Shown: positions 41,595-55,685 of the stretch, piece after piece
Position numbering within the stretch: position 1 is the first letter of the stretch
How the letters are laid out: every line of letters begins with the position of its first letter
NCBI GenBank assembly: GCA_964036045.1
Contig: OZ038387.1
Span: 56,514,427-56,578,426 of the forward strand
Reading direction: 5' to 3'
DNA length: 64,000 nt
Source of the DNA: Eutreptiella sp. 'Long Island Sound 2002'
Lineage: Eukaryota; Euglenozoa; Euglenophyceae; Eutreptiales; Eutreptiaceae
Notes under the pieces: generated by a model
What the model was told of the DNA's origin: nothing
Databases searched by the model: none
Seen by the model: the letters and a program-made list of their open reading frames with translations, nothing else
Position numbers and translations under genes: made by a program

Positions 41595-43020
41595 CCGTGT
41601 AGGCAAGTCGCACGCACGCACCTGGCCCTCGTTGTATGTCTCTACGCTGCGCTCCGCCTTGTCCGGTGCCCCCGCGTACTGCGGGCGGCTCGCTCGGCAG
41701 TGGGGCACCTTTGTGCTTCTGCCCCACGCCCACCCCTTCATGCCGCCGTCGCACGCCCTCGTCCCCGCCCTGCCTTCTCTGCCCCTCCGCCCTCCGGCCA
41801 GCGCGAGCACATTGCGGAGCAATTCGCGTGGCAGCGCCCTCTCTTTGCCCCCTCTCTCTGTCCTGGCCCCTTGGCCCTGTCCTGCTCCCTGTCTGCTCGC
41901 CCTCCCTCGTCCCCACATGCCCCCCTTCCCAGGTCCCTTGGTCCCTGGCCCTCAGTGTCTCTGCCCTCGTCTTCCCTTTACCCTCCCGGCATGCATTTCG
42001 CGGAGCAACACGCGAGGCACCCCTCCCACTCCCCCTTCACCTTGCCGCTCCCTGGTTCCCTGGTTCTGTCTGCACCGCAGCCCGCGGCCCTCTTCTCCCG
42101 CCCTACCTCCCTCTCCCTCCTGTGCCCTTGCCCCTCTCTATTCTTACCTTTTGTCCCCACGCTGGACACTTTGTAGGCAGGTTCGCTTCCGGCCCCTCCC
42201 TTCCTGCCCCGCCCTTTCCCCCTTCTTCTCCACGCAGAACACTTCGCAGGACACTGTGTATGCAAGTTGCATGCACGTCGCAGGCACGCACCTGGCCCTC
42301 GTCGTGTGACTCTACGCGGGGCGGACCGCTTCGCGGCAACGCGCCGCGGCGCCCCGCCTTGTCCATTGCCACTGCGCATTGCGGGCGGCTCGCTCGGCGG
42401 TGGGGCACCTTTGAGCTTCCGCCCCACGCTCGCTCTTTCGTGCCGTCGTGGCACGCCCCCTGCCCTGCCCTGCCTTCTCTGCCCCTCCGCCCTCTGGCCA
42501 GCACGAGCACAATGCGGAGCAATTCGCGTGGCAGCGCTCCCTCTTTGCCCTCTCTCTCTGCCCTGGCTCCTTGGCCCCGTCCTGCCCCCTGTCTGCTCGC
42601 CCTCCCTCGTCCTCTCGTGCCCCCTTTCCCAGGTCCCTTGGTCCCTGGTCCTCGGTGTCCCTGTCCCCGTCCTCTCTTCACCCTCCCTGCTTACACTTCG
42701 CCGAGCAACTCGCGAGGCACCCCTCCCACTCCCCCTCCGCCTTGCCGCTCCCTGGCGCCCTGGTTCCGTCCGCACCGGCCCGCAGCCTGCGGCCCTCTTC
42801 TCCCGCCCTACCTCCGCCTCCCTCCCCTGCCCTTTTCCTCCTCTACACTCCGCATTACACTTCGCAGGACACTTTGTTGGCATGTCGCATGCATGTCGCA
42901 GGCACACGCCCGGCCCCTCCCTCTCCGCCCTGCCCTGTCCTCTCTCTACACTACGCAGGACACTCCGCAGAACACTGTGTTGACACTTCGAACGCATGTC
43001 GCAGGCACGCACCTGGCTTT
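41595..43020. repeat. Tandem GC-rich repeat, about 670-720 bp period
   Basis: The sequence CACGCACCTGG recurs at 41615, 42285 and 43006. The following blocks (for example 41781 against 42481) align over several hundred bases with moderate divergence. Two full units and a partial third. Confidence 0.7.
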
Positions 43021-43239
43021 TATTGGCGGCGTCGTCGGGAGGGCTGGCTCCACGCTGTGACCGCCCGCCGCTGCCGCAGCCCCCGCGGGAGCCGCCGCCG
43101 CGGGCAGCCACTCCATATGCCGCGGGGGGCGCGGCCCTGGTAGGCCCCGGCTGCCCCCTGGCCAGGGTTTCGCTGTACCCCCCGCGGCGCCTGGTCGCCG
43201 GGGGGGATCCATCACAAATATCTGCAAGACATCGAAAAA

Positions 43240-43296
<57 letters not shown>

Positions 43297-43302
43297 TCCA
43301 AT
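43240..43302. repeat. (TA)n microsatellite
   Basis: About 50 bp of TA, followed directly by the 5' end of a TIR element fragment. Confidence 0.9.
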
Positions 43303-43415
43303 CTACACCCCTCTCCCAACTCTAGGTGGCTCCACCACACGGCTCTAAGGTACGTGCGAAGGGCACAAAGTGGTGCATACATGTGGTGGAAGGGGCTAAA
43401 CTCGTTCAAAACGGG
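43303..43415 (+). repeat. 5' fragment of the TA-targeting TIR element
   Basis: Begins with the terminal sequence CTACACCCCTCTCCC next to a TA tract and is nearly identical to the first 110 bp of the copy at 50588. It then diverges into unrelated sequence, so it is truncated. Confidence 0.8.
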
Positions 43416-43609
43416 GGAAGAATTGGTCTTCCTTCCCCCAAAGTGCGCTGGGGCCCTGTCCCAGAACAAAATAAAAAGACGAGTAAAACACGACGAAAAA
43501 AGTTTTCTGAATAGCTGAAAATAAAGCTAATTAGCATAAAAAACGCTTAGGCCAAAAAGCGCGCTGCGAAACGCGTAAAAACGCGACAAAAAATTTTTCG
43601 ACGTGAAAT

Positions 43610-43742
43610 AGGTGAATAGTTAACGCCGTAAGCACCGTAACGCTCGTGGGACCCCAACGCTGTCCTTGCCGTCGTCTAACTCGCTATAGGCGCAAAGAAA
43701 AACGCGTCGCGAGCAGCGCGTAAAACTCGAAAATTTTTCATA
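43610..43742 (-). repeat. Inverted diverged copy of the array spacer at 20760-20900
   Basis: The reverse complement of this stretch matches the spacer inside the 82/84-bp array (also 49098-49240): shared runs include GTTAACGCCGTAAGCACCGTA and AAAAACGCGTCGCGAGCAGC. Confidence 0.7.
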
Positions 43743-45320
43743 ACTTGCCACGACCCCTCACGTCGCGCCCTGCCGCCTTTTTCCTATTATTCTTCATGCA
43801 CCTCCCTCCCCACCCTCGTGCCCATCACTCCCCTTGCCCTGCAGCTCAGGCGGCGGCCCTGGGGGAACGCGGTTAACCCTTAGCAATGGACACCAACACG
43901 CTCCACGACGCCACGCACAAGAACAAGGCCGAGAACATCAAGAACGACGGGTAGCACGTAAGGCACAGCAGCGAACATGGTCTTGCTGCACGCGAGTGTG
44001 TTGGGTCGTGTATAATCTTATTTTATTTTCAAAAAAAAAAAAAAAGAGTTTTCAAAGGCACGGAAAAACGGCAGGGGTTTTTAGCAAAGGAAAAGAGGAC
44101 AAAAGGAAAAACAAACACCAGCAGCGCAGACAACCGCACAGCACAGCCAACCAGCACAGCACCGCAGGACAGCACGGCACCACAGGACACGGCACAGAGC
44201 GCGGGACACCACAGGACAACGCACAGCACAGCAAGACACCACGACACACCAGAGCAGCACCACCACACCGCAGAACGCCCAGGGAGACACCACAACGCAC
44301 AGGGACACGCCACAGCACGAGGCACCAACAACAGCGCAGACTACACTGGCGCCGCACGACAGGCCGCAGGAGGGCAAAGCAAACACAAACAGCACCGCAA
44401 AACGACAGCAGAGCACGACAGCACAGCACCACACGACAGCACAGCGCCACAGCACAGGACACAGGGAAGCAGGGCACCACAGCCAGCACAACAAGTCACC
44501 GCAGCGCACAGAGCGGAGAAGACAGGGAACGCACAGCGCGAGAAAAAGAGCACCACAGCACGCAGACACCACCACCGGGCCAAAAACAGCACAGCCAACC
44601 AACAGCACAACACAGCACAGCACGACAGCCCACAGGAGGGCAAAGCAAGCCCCAACAGCACCGCAACACGACAGCAGAGCACAACAGCACAGCACCACGC
44701 GACAGCACAGCACCACAGAACACGACACAGGAAAGCAGGGCACCACAGCAAACCACACCAACCACAGGGAAGCAGACCACGCGGCCAGGAAGAGACACCG
44801 ACACCGAAACACGCCACCAGCAGACAACCACGGGCCACCAGACCCAGCACCGCACCACGGCACACCACAGGAAACAGCACAACACACAGCAGCGCACCAC
44901 AGCACCAGGCGCCAGCAACAGCACGCACCACACGAACAGCACAACGCGAGCGCACCAGCACAGCGAAGCACAGCACCGCACAGAACGGAGAGCACAGGGA
45001 ACGCACAGCACAAGGCAGAGCGGCGAACAACAGCACGCACCACCGCGCCACGACAAAACACACACAGCACAGAGCACACAGCGCGGGGCAACACCCCAAA
45101 ACACAGCGCCGCAGAGCACAGGGCCCCAGGGCGACGGGCAGCGCCAGAGAGCACGGCGCAACAAACAGCGGCACCAAACAGGCGCAACACAGCACACGAC
45201 AGCACAACACCGGGCGACACAACGCGCAGCAGCGCGGCGCAGCACCGCACCCAGGGACGCACAGCACAACACGGCACACAGCACCGAGCGGCAGGAACGA
45301 AAACCGCGAGACACGAAAGG
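43743..45320. repeat. CAGCAC-rich low-complexity DNA
   Basis: From about 44100, dense short CAGCACAGC/ACCACAGGACAG-type motifs keep frames open on both strands (His/Thr/Gln/Ser-rich on plus, Cys/Val/Leu-rich on minus). A run of 15 A begins at 44032. No motif-bearing protein, so I do not call a gene despite frames above 600 codons. Confidence 0.6.
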
Positions 45321-45890
45321 GGGGGGGGGGCAGCAACCACGCGGGAGCAGCCAACAGCCAGGCGGAAAGCACGAAAGAGGGACAAGCGCACGGAGAGCCG
45401 AGAAGCGGAAGGCCAACAAAACAAACAACGCAAGCGCCGAGGCCCAGGGCACCCGGGGCCGGAAACCAGAGAAAGCCGGAGACAACGGGGGCGCACGGAG
45501 GAGTAAGAAGAAAAAAGCAAAAAAAAAAAAAAAAAAAACACCAAGGCCACAAGCAGGAGCGACGAAAACCGCGAGACACAAAGGGGGGAGGGGCGAGGAG
45601 CAACCACCAAAGAGCAGCCAACGGCCAAGCGGGAGACACAAACGAGGCGCGAGCCAGGCAGCGGGAGGCCGAGAAAAACAACCAACGAGGAACGGCAACA
45701 GCAGCGAAAGAGAGAGGGGCAACCCCAGCCCAGAGGGGGCCAAGCAAAGCAGAAAGACAAAGCGGCCAAAGGAAAAGGTGAGGCGCACCAGAACCCGCCC
45801 GGGAGGCCGGCCCGCCCGACCCGGCCAAGCAAAGCACACACACCACCGCCGCCAGCGGACCCCAGCCACGAGTGGCGGGGACCGCCCACC
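45321..45890. other. Low-complexity purine-rich DNA
   Basis: AAG/GGC-rich sequence with an A run of 18 at about 45521. Two related segments occur (around 45285-45420 and 45560-45700). No gene seen. Confidence 0.45.
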
Positions 45891-45894
45891 ACCA

Positions 45895-47460
45895 GCGGCA
45901 ACGAAACCCAGCCAGGAGTGGCGGGGAGTAGCACACAGGAACCTCCGCCAGGAGTGGCGAGGGACCCCAACCACACACCACACACCACACACCACACACC
46001 ACCGCCGCCAACGGACCCCAGCTAGGAGTGGCGGGGACCGCCCACCACCACCGGCAGCGAAACGCAGCCAGGAGTGGCGGGGAGTAGCACACAGGGACCT
46101 CCGCCAGGAGTGGCGAGGGACCAACCACACCACACACCAACCACAACCCCAACAACACACCACCGCCAAACACCACACACCGACGCCGCCAGCGGACCCC
46201 AGCCAGGAGTGGCGGGGACCGCCCACCACCAGCGGCAGCAAAGCCCAGCCAGGAGTGGCGGGGAGTAGCACACAGGAACCTCTGCCAGGAGTGGCGAGGG
46301 ACCAACCACACCACACACCAGCCACAACCCCACCAACACACCACCGCCACACAGCACACACCGCACACCACACACCACCGCCGCAAGCGGACCCCAGCCA
46401 GGAGTGGCGGGGACCGCCCACCACCACCGGCAGCGAAACCCAGCCAGGAGTTGCGGGGAGTAGCACACAGGAACCTCCGCCAGGAGTGGCGAGGGACCAA
46501 CCACACCACACACCAGCCACAACCTCACCAACACAGCACCGCCACACAGCACACACCGCACACCACACACCACCGCCGCAAGCGGACCCCAGCCAGGAGT
46601 GGCGGGGACCGCCCACCACCACCGGCAGCGAAACCCAGCCAGGAGTGGCGGGGAGTAGCACACAGGAACCTCCGCCAGGAGTGGCGAGGGACCAACCACA
46701 CCACACACCAGCCACAACCCCACCAACACACCACCGCCACACACCACACACCACACAGCAACGCCGCCAGCGGACCTCAGCCAGGAGTGGCGGGGACCGC
46801 CCACCACCACCGGCAGCGAAACCCAGCTGGGGGTGGCGGGGAGTAGCACACAGGAACCTCCGCCAGGAGTGGCGAGGGACCAACCACACCACACACCAGC
46901 CACAACCCCACCAACACACCACCGCCACACACCACACACCACACACCACCGCCGCAAGCGGACCCCACCCAGGAGTGGCGGGGACCGCCCACCACCACCG
47001 GCAGCGAAACCCAGCCAGGAGTGGCGGGGAGTAGCACACAGGAACCTCCGCCAGGAGTGGCGAGGGACCAACCACACCACACACCAGCCACAACCCCACC
47101 AACACACCACCGCCACACACCACACACCACACAGCAACGCCGCCAACGGACCCCAGCCAGGAGTGGCGGGGACCGCCCACCACCACCGGCAGCGAAATCC
47201 AGCCAGGAGTGGCGGGGAGTAGCACACAGGAACCGCCGCCAGGAGTGGCGAGGGACCAACCACACCACACACCAGCCACAACCCCACCAACACACCACCG
47301 CCACACACCACACACCACCGCCGCCGGCAGACCCCAGCCAGGAGTGGCGGGGACCGCCCACCACCACCGGCAGCGAAACCCAGCCAGGAGTGGCGGGGAG
47401 TAGCACACAGGAACCTCCGCCAGGAGTGGCGAGGGACCAACCACACCACGCACCAGCCAC
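45895..47460. repeat. Tandem array, nine units of about 157-195 bp
   Basis: The marker GGGAGTAGCACACAGG occurs near 45923, 46080, 46261, 46456, 46651, 46839, 47027, 47215 and 47396. Each unit contains three copies of CAGGAGTGGCG and a CAC/CACA-rich tail. Several spacings (157, 188) are not multiples of three, so the long minus-strand frame (44496-48521) and the long plus-strand frame (43834-47034) cannot hold a constant peptide repeat and are by-products. Confidence 0.88.
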
Positions 47461-48216
47461 AGAGCAAGCGCCAGCCGAGGGAAGGCGAAGGGAGGAACCG
47501 CCAGGCGGCCCCCCCCCCCCCCCAAAAAAAGGGGGGAGGGGGCGGGGCGCGCGAAAACAGCCCGCAGCCACCAAACCGCCCGCCAACAACACAGAAGGGG
47601 GCCAAACCCCCCACCCAGAGGGCACCGAAGACAGGACCCCCAAACAGGCACAGGGGGACCACCCAGCCAAAACTGGCAACACCAAGCCAGGAACAGCCGC
47701 CCACCGGGAAAAGGGGCACCGAAACAAGCAGACACACAAAAAAAAAAAGCCAGCAGCCCTGCCCGAAAGAAAGGAGACGGGGGGAGAGACCACAAGGCCC
47801 GGGACAGGGACACCCAGCAACCGGAAAAAAAAAACAAAAGAGCGCAAAAAAAAAAAAAAAAAACAACCCGACAACCCAGCCAAGAAGGGCGGGGCACAGC
47901 CGAGACCCGGGCCCAGCACGCACGCCCACACCGCACACCGGAACCGGAAACGGCGGGGGGCAAGGGAGACGCGCACGAAACCACACAGGTCCCGAAAGCA
48001 GGCCGACACCAAAGCCCAACCACGAACACCACAAACAGCCGGCAAAAGAGGGACAACACCACAAACCGAGCCCAAACACACCCACCCAAGACCCCAGCCG
48101 CAACGGGCAGGGGTAAACAAAACCCACGACCAACCGCAACCCGGACCCAACCACAAACGCAAGCCAACAGTAGGAAACCCAGTGCCCACAGCCCGGGCAC
48201 TGAGGCAGCCCGTGCC
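47461..48216. other. Low-complexity A/C/G-rich DNA
   Basis: A run of C near 47510, A runs near 47740 and 47850, Lys/Pro/Arg-rich plus frames. No gene supported. Confidence 0.45.
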
Positions 48217-48662
48217 ATGCAGGTGACCCGGCCAAACGAGATCCGGAGCCCGGGGGTAAGGCTGCATCCTAAGGCCTGCGCTGCTTTGGGACTCGAGGCG
48301 GAGCGTGCGACACCCAAGCGCCTCGGAACCCTAGTACCAAGAACATGCATGCATGCCTTGGGAACGGGATACGCCAGGAAGTCCGGTGAACCCCTAGGGT
48401 TCCGCTCAAAGGAGGGGACGTGCGCAAGCACGGGGGCCCACCCTCCCGGCGAGACAAGCACGTCACGCTGGCGGCGATCAGCCCTCCCGGTGTAGCCCGG
48501 GGCCGCTTTGTTGGGGGCCAACAGTCAGGTCTAGCGGGATGTAAGCCGCCTCCCCTCTTCACGCGCGGAGCCTCTTCCTGTTCGTCACAGGGGCGACGCC
48601 AGGGGGAACCATGGGGCGCCTCTCCACGACCGAGTGCACCTACCTACCTACCTTTGCATTTT
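48217..48662. other. Unique GC-balanced segment, nothing recognised
   Basis: Ordinary complexity, short frames only, no tRNA or rRNA-like structure that I can confirm. It ends in a CTAC tetranucleotide repeat before the second 82/84-bp array. Confidence 0.35.
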
Positions 48663-49738
48663 GCGACGCCCAAGAGTAGGCGTGTTTGCTTAATGCATTC
48701 ATGGCATGCTACTTATTCTTTATGTCTTGGACTCTTTGTTTTTTGCGACGCCCAAGAGTAAGTGTGTCTTAATGCTTGCATGGCGGCATATGCTACTTAA
48801 CCATTGGTTTGCGGACTCTTTGTATTTTGCGACGCCCAAGAGTAGGCGTGTTTGTTTACTGCATTCATGACATGCTACTTTTTGTTTATGTCTTGGACTC
48901 TTTGTTTTTTGCGACGCCCAAGAGTAAGCGTGTTTTAATGTACGTATGGCTGCATACGTTACTCACTCTTTGGTTTGTGGACTCTTTGTTTTTTGCGACG
49001 CCCAAGAGTAAGCGTGTATTAATGCCCACAAAGGTGGGTGGGGAGGTACATGGAGAAGGACAAAGGAAGAGAAAGGGCGCGAGACGGAGGGCGTGGCGTG
49101 TTAGTAAACTATTTTTCCGGTTTTTACGCGCTGCTCGCGACGCGTTTTTCTTTACCTATACGGCGTGTTAGAGGGTGAGAGGCACGGTGTTGTACTCCTA
49201 AGCTCGGTACGGTGCTTACGGCGTTAACTATTCACCTCCTTGTATTTTGCGACGCCCAAGAGTAGGCGTGTTTGTTTAATGCATTCATGACATGCTACTT
49301 ATTGCTTATGTCTTGGACTCTTTGTTTTTTGCGACGCCCAAGAGTAAGCGTGTCTTAATGCATGTATGGTGGCATATGCTACTCACTCTTTGGTTTGTAG
49401 ACTCTTTGTATTTTGCGACGCCCAAGAGTAGGCGTGTGTGTTTTGTTTTGGGGCGCGCACAAGTCCCTAGCGCCTAGGGCACGCACTTTGCTAGGTGTTT
49501 TGGGGCAAGCAACGCTCAGCTTCTTCGCCGTCGCAACTCTATTGTTCTTCGTTTTTTGTGAGTGTCTTAAATTTTGCAACCTCGCCAAACAACGGCGTAA
49601 ACTTTGTGGGGAGGTTTCTGAGGTCGGAAAAGATGATTTTTCGCTTTATTTTTTCTGGCTGTGCGTCTGTTTCTTGGTTTTTTATTTTCTTCTGCTGCGA
49701 TCGCGCGACCAGGCCACCGGGGCACACAGCGTCCAACC

Positions 49739-50587
<849 letters not shown>

Positions 50588-51607
50588 CTACACCCCTCTC
50601 CCAACTCTAGGTGGCTCCACCACACGGCTCTAAGGTACGTGCGAAGGGCACAAAGTGGTGCATACATGTGGTGGAAGGGGCTAAACTCGTTCAAAACGGG
50701 CTCAAAACGGGCTAAAAACACTTGTTTGAGCATCCCAAAAGGTCCCGGATCACTTTTGGAAAAACGCGTTTTTGACCCATTTTTGACCCATTGTTGGTCC
50801 CAAAACGGCCTAATTTCAAGGCATTTTGGGATTTTCCATGGCCCAAAACGCGCCACCACGGGCTCAAAGCGGCCTAAAAACACTTGTTTGAGCATCCCAA
50901 GTGGTCTAGGAACAACTTTGGAAAAAATGATTTTTTTCGCCCTGGGGACCCTGGTGGACCCACCGTTGGCCCCCACTGTGCTTGGGCTGGCCGGCCCTCC
51001 GGCTGCACCAAGTGACCAGTGGTACGGGGGTCTACGTGTCTCGTTGGGCGATTCTGAGGCTTGGAAACCGTAAAAAGTGGGGGGTTGTAGGTGGACTAGG
51101 TGCCCTCGGAATTCGTTTTTGAGCCACGTAGCCCAAGATACGGCCCGTGCTTGGTTTCGGGGTGTTGGTGCACATTGCGCAGTTTTTTGGGGCTTTTTGG
51201 CGCCCTTTCGGGCCGCTTCTCGGACATATCGTGGAGTTACAGGGCACCAAAGGTCCCTTGGTCACGAGAAAGTCAAGTCGCACGTGGAGGGTAGCAGCGG
51301 TTTGCCTTCGTTTGGCTGTTTTGAACCCTTACTAGGGCTGTTTTGGGCGAAAAATGGCTGTTTTTGGCCCAAAACTGCGCAGATTTGGGAGGGCACCTTC
51401 AGACTTGGCGCCAGCGCCCCGGGCCGCCACCGGTGAGTTTCTGGCTCAAAACTTGGATATGGCAAGGGCACCACCTAGGATCTATAGTGGCTAAAGTAGA
51501 GTCAAGCCCAAGGCGATGGGAAGGTGCAGTGGCCAAAACAGACTGGTGACGTGCTTGCTTGTTGTTGTTGTTGCTTGTTAGCTAAATTTAAGGGGAGAGG
51601 GGTGTAG
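50588..51607 (+). mobile_element. TIR element A, about 1.02 kb, in TA microsatellite
   Basis: Starts CTACACCCCTCTCCC and ends GGGAGAGGGGTGTAG, a perfect 15-bp terminal inverted repeat. Both outer sides are (TA)n, so TA target duplications are likely but cannot be separated from the microsatellite. Inside are two units of a 162-bp repeat (50717, 50879), then about 600 bp of unique sequence. No transposase frame. Likely a non-autonomous DNA transposon. Confidence 0.75.
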
Positions 51608-51755
<148 letters not shown>

Positions 51756-51792
51756 CAAGGTGACACGCCCCCCCCCCCACCCGGACCCACCC

Positions 51793-52615
51793 GCCGGGCT
51801 TTGGTTGGGGCCAAGGACCTCCCCCCCCTATTTTTGGGTCGAGAAATTCAAAAAAACAAAAATTAGAGTGATTGGAGACGGTGGTGGGCCGCTATGACCC
51901 TTCAAAGTTGCTAAAAATAGGTATTTCTTACCGAGTGACATCATCCCCAAAAATAGCCTCAAAATCCTAAAAATAGCCCTCTTCACCTCACAAAACCCAC
52001 AAAGCCCCCTTCCAATTGCGGTCAATGCCTTCATTTGGATCCATTCATTACCCTTTTGCCCCACTAGGGGCAGGGGAAGGGCCACCTACACCCCAGTGTA
52101 CCAATGTTTGAGCCAACCTTGCATATTTTGCTATTTTTAGTGCACTGGTTAGGACCCTATTTTTTGCATCTGAATCTTGAACTTGTGCCTTGCCAGTGTC
52201 TCGGCCGGGCTTTCGTTGGGGCCAAGGACCTCCCCCCCCTAATTTTGGGTCGAGAAATTCAAAAAAACAGGAATTAGAGTGATTGGAGACGGTGGTGGGC
52301 CGCTATGACCCTTCAAAGTTGCTAAAAATAGGTATTTCTTACCGAGTGACATCATCCCCAAAAATAGCCTCAAAATCCTAAAAATAGCCCTCTTCACCTC
52401 ACAAAACCCACAAAGCCCCCAGCCTATTGCCGTCAATGTCTTCATTTGGATCCATTCATCACCCTTTTGCCCCACTAGCGGCAGGGGAAGGGCCACCTAC
52501 AGCCCAGTGTACCAATTTTGAGCCAACCTTGCATATTTTGCCATTTTTAGTGCACTGGTTAGGACCCTATTTTTTGCATCTGAATCTTGAAATTGTGCCT
52601 TGCCAGTGTCTCGGA
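51793..52615. repeat. Tandem duplication, 412-bp period
   Basis: 51793-52204 and 52205-52615 are nearly identical, both beginning CCGGGCTTT and ending in CCAGTGTCTCGG. Partial ends of the same block recur inverted and diverged around 52610-52700. No gene. Confidence 0.85.
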
Positions 52616-52730
52616 TCACTGTAATTCCTGTGTTTTTGAATTTCTCGACCCTAAAAAAGGGTGGGGGGGTCCTTGGTCCCCACCCAACCCCGGCCCATAG
52701 TTCCCTAGAGGGGGGGGGGCGTGTCACCTT

Positions 52731-53345
<615 letters not shown>

Positions 53346-54692
53346 CTACACCCCTCTCCCATACTCTATGTGGCTCCTCTCCAAGGTACGTGCGAGGGGT
53401 ACAACTTGGTGCATACACGTGGCGGAAGGGACTAAACTCGATCAAAACGGGCTCAAAATGGGCTCAATTCACTTGTTTGTGCACCGCCAATGGTCCTAGA
53501 TCACTTTTGGAAAAACGTGTTTTGGACCAATTTTTCACCCATTCTTGCTCCCAAAACGGCCCCTTTTCAAGGAATATTGGGATTTCCATCGGCCAAAACC
53601 AGTCCAAATGGGCTCAAAATGAGCTAAAAACACTTGTTTGAGCATCCCAAATGGTCCAGGATCACTTTTAAAAAAAACGTGATTTTGACCCATTTTTGAC
53701 CCACTTTTGGTGCCAAAACGGCCTATTTTCAAGGCATTCTAGGATTTTCCATGGGCCAAAACGCGCCCCCACGGGCTCAAAATGGGCTAACAACACTTGC
53801 TTGAGCATCCCAAATGTTCCAGGATCATTTTTGGAAGCACACGTTTTTGACCCATTTTTGACCCATTTTTGGTCCCAAAACGGCCCATTTTCAAGGCATT
53901 TTGGGATTTTCCATGGCCCAAAACGCGTCACCACGGGCTCAAAAGGGGCTAAAAACACTTGTTTGAGCATCCCAAGTGGTCTGAGAACAACTTTGGAAAA
54001 AATGATCTTTTTCGCCCCGGGGACCCTGGTGGACCCACCGTTGGCCCGCGCCGTGCGCGGGCCGGGCGCTCTCCGGCTCCACCAAGTGACCACTGGTACG
54101 GGGGTCTAGGCGTCTCGTTGGGCGATTCTGAGGCTTGGAAACCACAAAAAGTGGGGGGTTGCGGGTGGAATAGGTGCCCCTGGATTTCGGTTTTGAGCCA
54201 CGTACCCCAAGATACGGCCCGTTCTTGGTTTTGGGCCTGTGTGACACAAAGAGCGCACATTCAGGCCAATTTTGGCCTTTTTTGGGCCGTTTCTCGGACA
54301 TGTCGTGGAGGTAGAGGGCAAGAAAGGGCTCTTGGTCACGGGGCAATCGAGGCGCACCCGGAGTGTACGAACCATTTGCCGCCATTTGCCCGTTTTGACC
54401 AAGTTTGGGGGCCGTTTTGGGCCAAAAAAGGCTGTTTGGGGGCACAAAATGCGCAGTTTTGGGAGGGCACCTCCCGACTTGGCGCCACCGCCCCGGGCCG
54501 CCACCGGTGAGTTTTTGGCTGAAAACTTGGATTTGGCAAGGGCACCACCTAGACTCTAGCATGGCTAGAGTATAGTAGAGCCCGCAGCGATGAGGCGGAG
54601 CAATGGCCAAAACGGAAAGGAGAAGTGCTTGTTGCTTGTTGTTGCTTGTTGCTTGTTGCTTGTTAGCTAGATTTAAGGGGAGAGGGGTGTAG
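53346..54692 (+). mobile_element. TIR element B, about 1.35 kb, in TA microsatellite
   Basis: Same 15-bp terminal inverted repeats as element A. It contains four units of the 162-bp repeat (53468, 53630, 53792, 53955) against two in A, then the same unique right half (about 54000-54690), diverged by point changes. No transposase. Confidence 0.75.
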
Positions 54693-54942
<250 letters not shown>

Positions 54943-55500
54943 CACCTATGATTTTAGCAGCTGTTTTTTCCCAAAATTCAAAAAGTCGACAAAAAAGGGT
55001 TTTTCGCGGGAAATGACCTATTTTTTTGGTTTCTACGGCTCCAAAATAGGGGGGGGGGGTCCTCCTACCTGAATTTTGTCCAAAAATATCAAAACCCTGA
55101 AATCTGGCCTATTTTGGGGTATTTTTGCCTGCTCTGGGCTGGTCCTGCAGAACAGTGCTGCACACCAGGGTACCTGCCTATAGAGGATTTTTGACAGAAA
55201 TTCCAATTTTCTTTGGATTCTCTGGCCCCAAAAAAGGGACGGGGGGGTTCCTCCCACCCGAGCTTTCTTCCAAACCATCAAAAACCCTGGAATTCGGCCT
55301 ATTTTGGAGTATTTGTGTGTGCTCTGGGGTGGTGCAGCAGAACAGTGCTGCACACCAGTGTACCGGTATAGTATAGTATAGGCACGAAAAAACCATGAAA
55401 ATAGGTTTTGTACCCAAAAAGACCAAAAGTAACCTTTTGTTTTAATTATACACCCCCCAAATAGCAGGGGGGGGGGGGTTCCTCCTACCCCATTGTTCCC
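54943..55500. repeat. Diverged direct repeats, about 185 bp
   Basis: Two units share GCAGAACAGTGCTGCACACCAG (55146 and 55335) and a preceding G-run block. A third partial unit follows near 55450. No gene. Confidence 0.7.
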
Positions 55501-55506
55501 CAAAAA

Positions 55507-55685
55507 TAACAACCTAAGCCTCAAACATGTGTGTGTACGGTGATAGACACGCAAAAGCCTACCTATGAACCATATGGAAATGGACCACAAACGGTGCAAA
55601 ATAGGGCCAAAAACACCTCAAATGTTCATCGCTCATCCCATTCTTATGCACATACTATCATATTTTATGTAGTTCTTTGGCGTAT
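55507..55685. repeat. Isolated copy of the 190-bp satellite found at 62.5-63.7 kb
   Basis: Shares CAAACATGTGTGTGTACGG, CCTACCTATGAACCATATGG and CCAAAAACACCTCAAATG with the array at the right end of the window. Confidence 0.85.

Larger units (their letters stand above)
38517..43245. other. GC-rich region upstream of the LINE-like ORFs, direct repeats, no gene
   Basis: C/T-rich plus strand with many G runs. Long open frames occur on both strands but encode low-complexity Pro/Arg/Ala/Gly peptides without motifs. It holds irregular direct repeats (see separate entries), a perfect hairpin at 38826, and unique stretches such as 40480-41230 in which I see no gene. It could be the 5' region of the LINE-like element. 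Confidence 0.45.

Noticed and set aside
43834-48521. Frames of 1066 (plus) and 1341, 737, 722 and 638 (minus) codons
   Set aside because: Low-complexity and tandem-repeat DNA open on both strands; repeat spacings break frame and no motif is present.
51115-51150. Dinoflagellate spliced-leader relic
   Set aside because: A weak resemblance (GAGCCACGTAGCC) does not match the leader over its length, and no clear copy was found elsewhere.
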